Program-made: the position numbers and the translations under genes
NCBI RefSeq assembly: GCF_002741035.1
Contig: NZ_CP016808.1
Coordinates: forward strand, 4,574,501 to 4,638,500
Direction: 5' to 3'
Length of the DNA stretch: 64,000 nt
Origin: Paenibacillus sp. BIHB 4019
GTDB taxonomy: Bacteria; Bacillota; Bacilli; Paenibacillales; Paenibacillaceae
Notes under the pieces: model-generated
Database searches by the model: none
What the model was told of the DNA's origin: nothing
What the model saw: only the letters and a program-made list of their open reading frames with translations
Shown: piece by piece, positions 62,660-64,000 of the stretch
Layout of the letters: each line of letters starts with the position of its first letter
How positions within the stretch are numbered: position 1 is the stretch's first letter

Positions 62660-63388
62660 TTATGATACATAATCCCCGCTGTAGCTGATCAAAACGGCAT
62701 TTTTGACGCCTGTTAGCTCGGAAAGCTGGTTAACAAACGCGCCTTCCTGATCACGAAGCCGAATTTCAATCGTCATTTCCACATTGCCGCGCGTAACGGT
62801 TTTTTGCTTCACATTGTAACGTTTAACGAGCTTGTTCAGACGGCCGTGAATTTCTTTCTCGGTCGTTTCATTGTCGCAGTTGACGACAAGCAGGTAAGGC
62901 TGCTCAACCGAGCCGCCCTTGACGAAGAAGAAGAGAATAAGGCCGACCACGACTGAGCCAATAACAGCAAGCGTATAGAAGCCCGCACCCGATACGATAC
63001 CGGCAACAGCTGCCCAGAACAGGAAGATCAGGTCGGTCGGATCTTTAATTGGCGTTCTAAAGCGGACGATGGACAATGCGCCGACCATGCCGAGCGAGAG
63101 CACCAGATTAGAGTTAATCGCGATAATGACCATAGCCGTAACCATCGTCATGCCGATGAGCGAGACGTTGAAGCTTTTGGAATAAAGCACACCGCTGAAA
63201 ATCCGTTTGTACAGCGTATAGATGAAGAAACCAATCAGAAAAGCTACGCCCAGCGTAATGAGTATTTTGGAAATGCTAATATCGGAAGTAAAGTTGCTTG
63301 TCACCGAGTTTTTAATAATATCGGCAAAAGAAGTGGACGTTTCCGTCGTTGTAGTTGTTGCGGCAGCTGCCGTAGTCGTCGTCTCCAT
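62660..63388 (-). CDS. DUF4956 membrane protein
   Basis: This 242-residue protein has a Thr-rich N-terminus, four membrane helices (about 42-165; GMVGALSIVRFRTPIKDPTDL is the hallmark loop) and a cytoplasmic ferredoxin-like domain (about 170-240). The gene sits three bases after the VTC-domain gene and 19 bases before cotH. This trio recurs in many bacteria, and its joint function is not settled. Confidence 0.88.
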   Translation of the reverse strand: METTTTAAAATTTTTETSTSFADIIKNSVTSNFTSDISISKILITLGVAFLIGFFIYTLYKRIFSGVLYSKSFNVSLIGMTMVTAMVIIAINSNLVLSLGMVGALSIVRFRTPIKDPTDLIFLFWAAVAGIVSGAGFYTLAVIGSVVVGLILFFFVKGGSVEQPYLLVVNCDNETTEKEIHGRLNKLVKRYNVKQKTVTRGNVEMTIEIRLRDQEGAFVNQLSELTGVKNAVLISYSGDYVS

Positions 63389-63391
63389 CGT

Positions 63392-64000
63392 TTAAAAATC
63401 CTCCCAAGTGTTGAATTTCAGATATTTGCGGCAGATCACATATTTGGATGCCGAGGTGCGGTGCAGCCCTTCAAGCTGGAGCGCAGTTTGAATATAAGCC
63501 GGCATGTATTCGTCGAATTTCACTTCGAGTATCATCCGGTTATCTTCCAGAGCAATGACGGGATCGAGATTCGGGTCAAAAATGTCCAGCGCATGCAGTC
63601 CCGTTCGCAAATCCTTGTCGAACGTAATCCGCACATTGCCATTTTCATAAACATAAGGCTCGCGCACATAATCGACGATTACCTTCGGGCGAAGCAGCCG
63701 GTACTTCATCTCCTTGTAAATTTCCATAAGCAGCGGCTTATCGGGCCGATTGAACACTTCATAGTCGCCAGCCATCATCTGGTCGTACATGGCCCGCGTA
63801 AGCGGCTCCTTGACTTTGGCAATGTAATCCTTGAATTTGATTTTTTTCTCAAAATGGATGACCTTGTCCTGCGTATTATAAATGCGAATCCGGTATTTGC
63901 TTCGGTCGCGTACGCCGCCCAGCTTCTCATGCAGCGCTTTATTGTTCACATCGTCGAAGTACAAGCTTCGAATGTGGTATTCGCCCGTATCGCCGACATT
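63392..64000 (-). CDS. VTC-domain (polyphosphate polymerase-like) protein, 5' end outside window
   Basis: The frame remains open to the window edge, with codons before the ATG at 63964 fitting the family (HIRSLYFDD), so the N-terminus is missing. The visible 203 residues show the VTC tunnel strands: DRSKYRIRIYN, HFEKKIKFKDY, RPKVIVDYVREPY, NVRITFDKDL, ILEVKFDEYMP and SKYVICRKYL. Basic residues on alternating strands bind polyphosphate and nucleotide in yeast Vtc4. The bacterial enzyme's product has not been shown here. Confidence 0.87.
   Translation of the reverse strand, partial: NVGDTGEYHIRSLYFDDVNNKALHEKLGGVRDRSKYRIRIYNTQDKVIHFEKKIKFKDYIAKVKEPLTRAMYDQMMAGDYEVFNRPDKPLLMEIYKEMKYRLLRPKVIVDYVREPYVYENGNVRITFDKDLRTGLHALDIFDPNLDPVIALEDNRMILEVKFDEYMPAYIQTALQLEGLHRTSASKYVICRKYLKFNTWEDF

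Overview
The window looks like chromosomal DNA of a spore-forming, low-to-mid GC Gram-positive bacterium, most likely Paenibacillus or a close relative (inference). The signs are strong AGGAGG-type ribosome binding sites, lipoprotein signal peptides on every solute-binding protein, a gerA/gerB/gerC germination operon, a CotH-type spore-coat kinase, a collagen-like spore-surface protein with DUF4183 domains, YesM/YesN-type two-component genes and a mannitol PTS. No rRNA, tRNA, CRISPR array, transposase or prophage gene was seen.

Left part (1-29 kb). The left edge holds the tail of a polymorphic-toxin-like gene and a probable immunity gene, then about 0.8 kb without a convincing gene. From 1.8 to 26.3 kb lies a dispersed iron-siderophore uptake system. 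It has three lipoprotein binding proteins, three AraC regulators that each carry a binding-protein-like C-terminal sensor, one pair of FecCD-type permeases and four good Fur boxes. No ATPase gene is present. Each regulator's C-terminal domain resembles its neighbouring binding protein more than the others, so three regulator/receptor pairs can be read from the sequence. Interleaved are a chemoreceptor behind a probable structured leader, an NRPS-like adenylation-carrier-reductase protein with a half condensation domain, two metallo-beta-lactamase-fold hydrolases and the ger operon. A GH3 glycosidase follows.

Middle part (29-51.5 kb). Single genes come first: a nitroreductase, a divergent PRPP-synthetase paralogue with repeats in its leader, FabV, a secreted repeat protein and an SDR. 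Then a YesM/YesN pair is divergent from an apparent ten-gene operon (37.7-49.0 kb). That operon encodes a deacetylase-like hydrolase, a nitrilase-type amidase, an RbsBAC-like ABC importer, an SDR, a malic enzyme and EutA-EutB-EutC (ethanolamine ammonia-lyase and its reactivase). No microcompartment shell or aldehyde dehydrogenase gene is present. I infer import of an ethanolamine-containing compound, amide hydrolysis and cytosolic deamination; this is the best candidate for an undescribed system here. An OmpR/EnvZ-type pair follows.

Right part (51.5-64 kb). A minus-strand mannitol PTS operon runs mtlA-mtlR-mtlF-mtlD-ptsI-ptsH, with a CcpA-type cre site upstream. The mtlR reading frame has no ordinary start codon for its DNA-binding domain. 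Next come two DUF4183 genes, one with 26 collagen Gly-X-Y triplets and a possible sigma-K promoter, and a minus-strand cluster of a VTC-domain polyphosphate polymerase-like gene (cut by the window end), a DUF4956 membrane protein and CotH.
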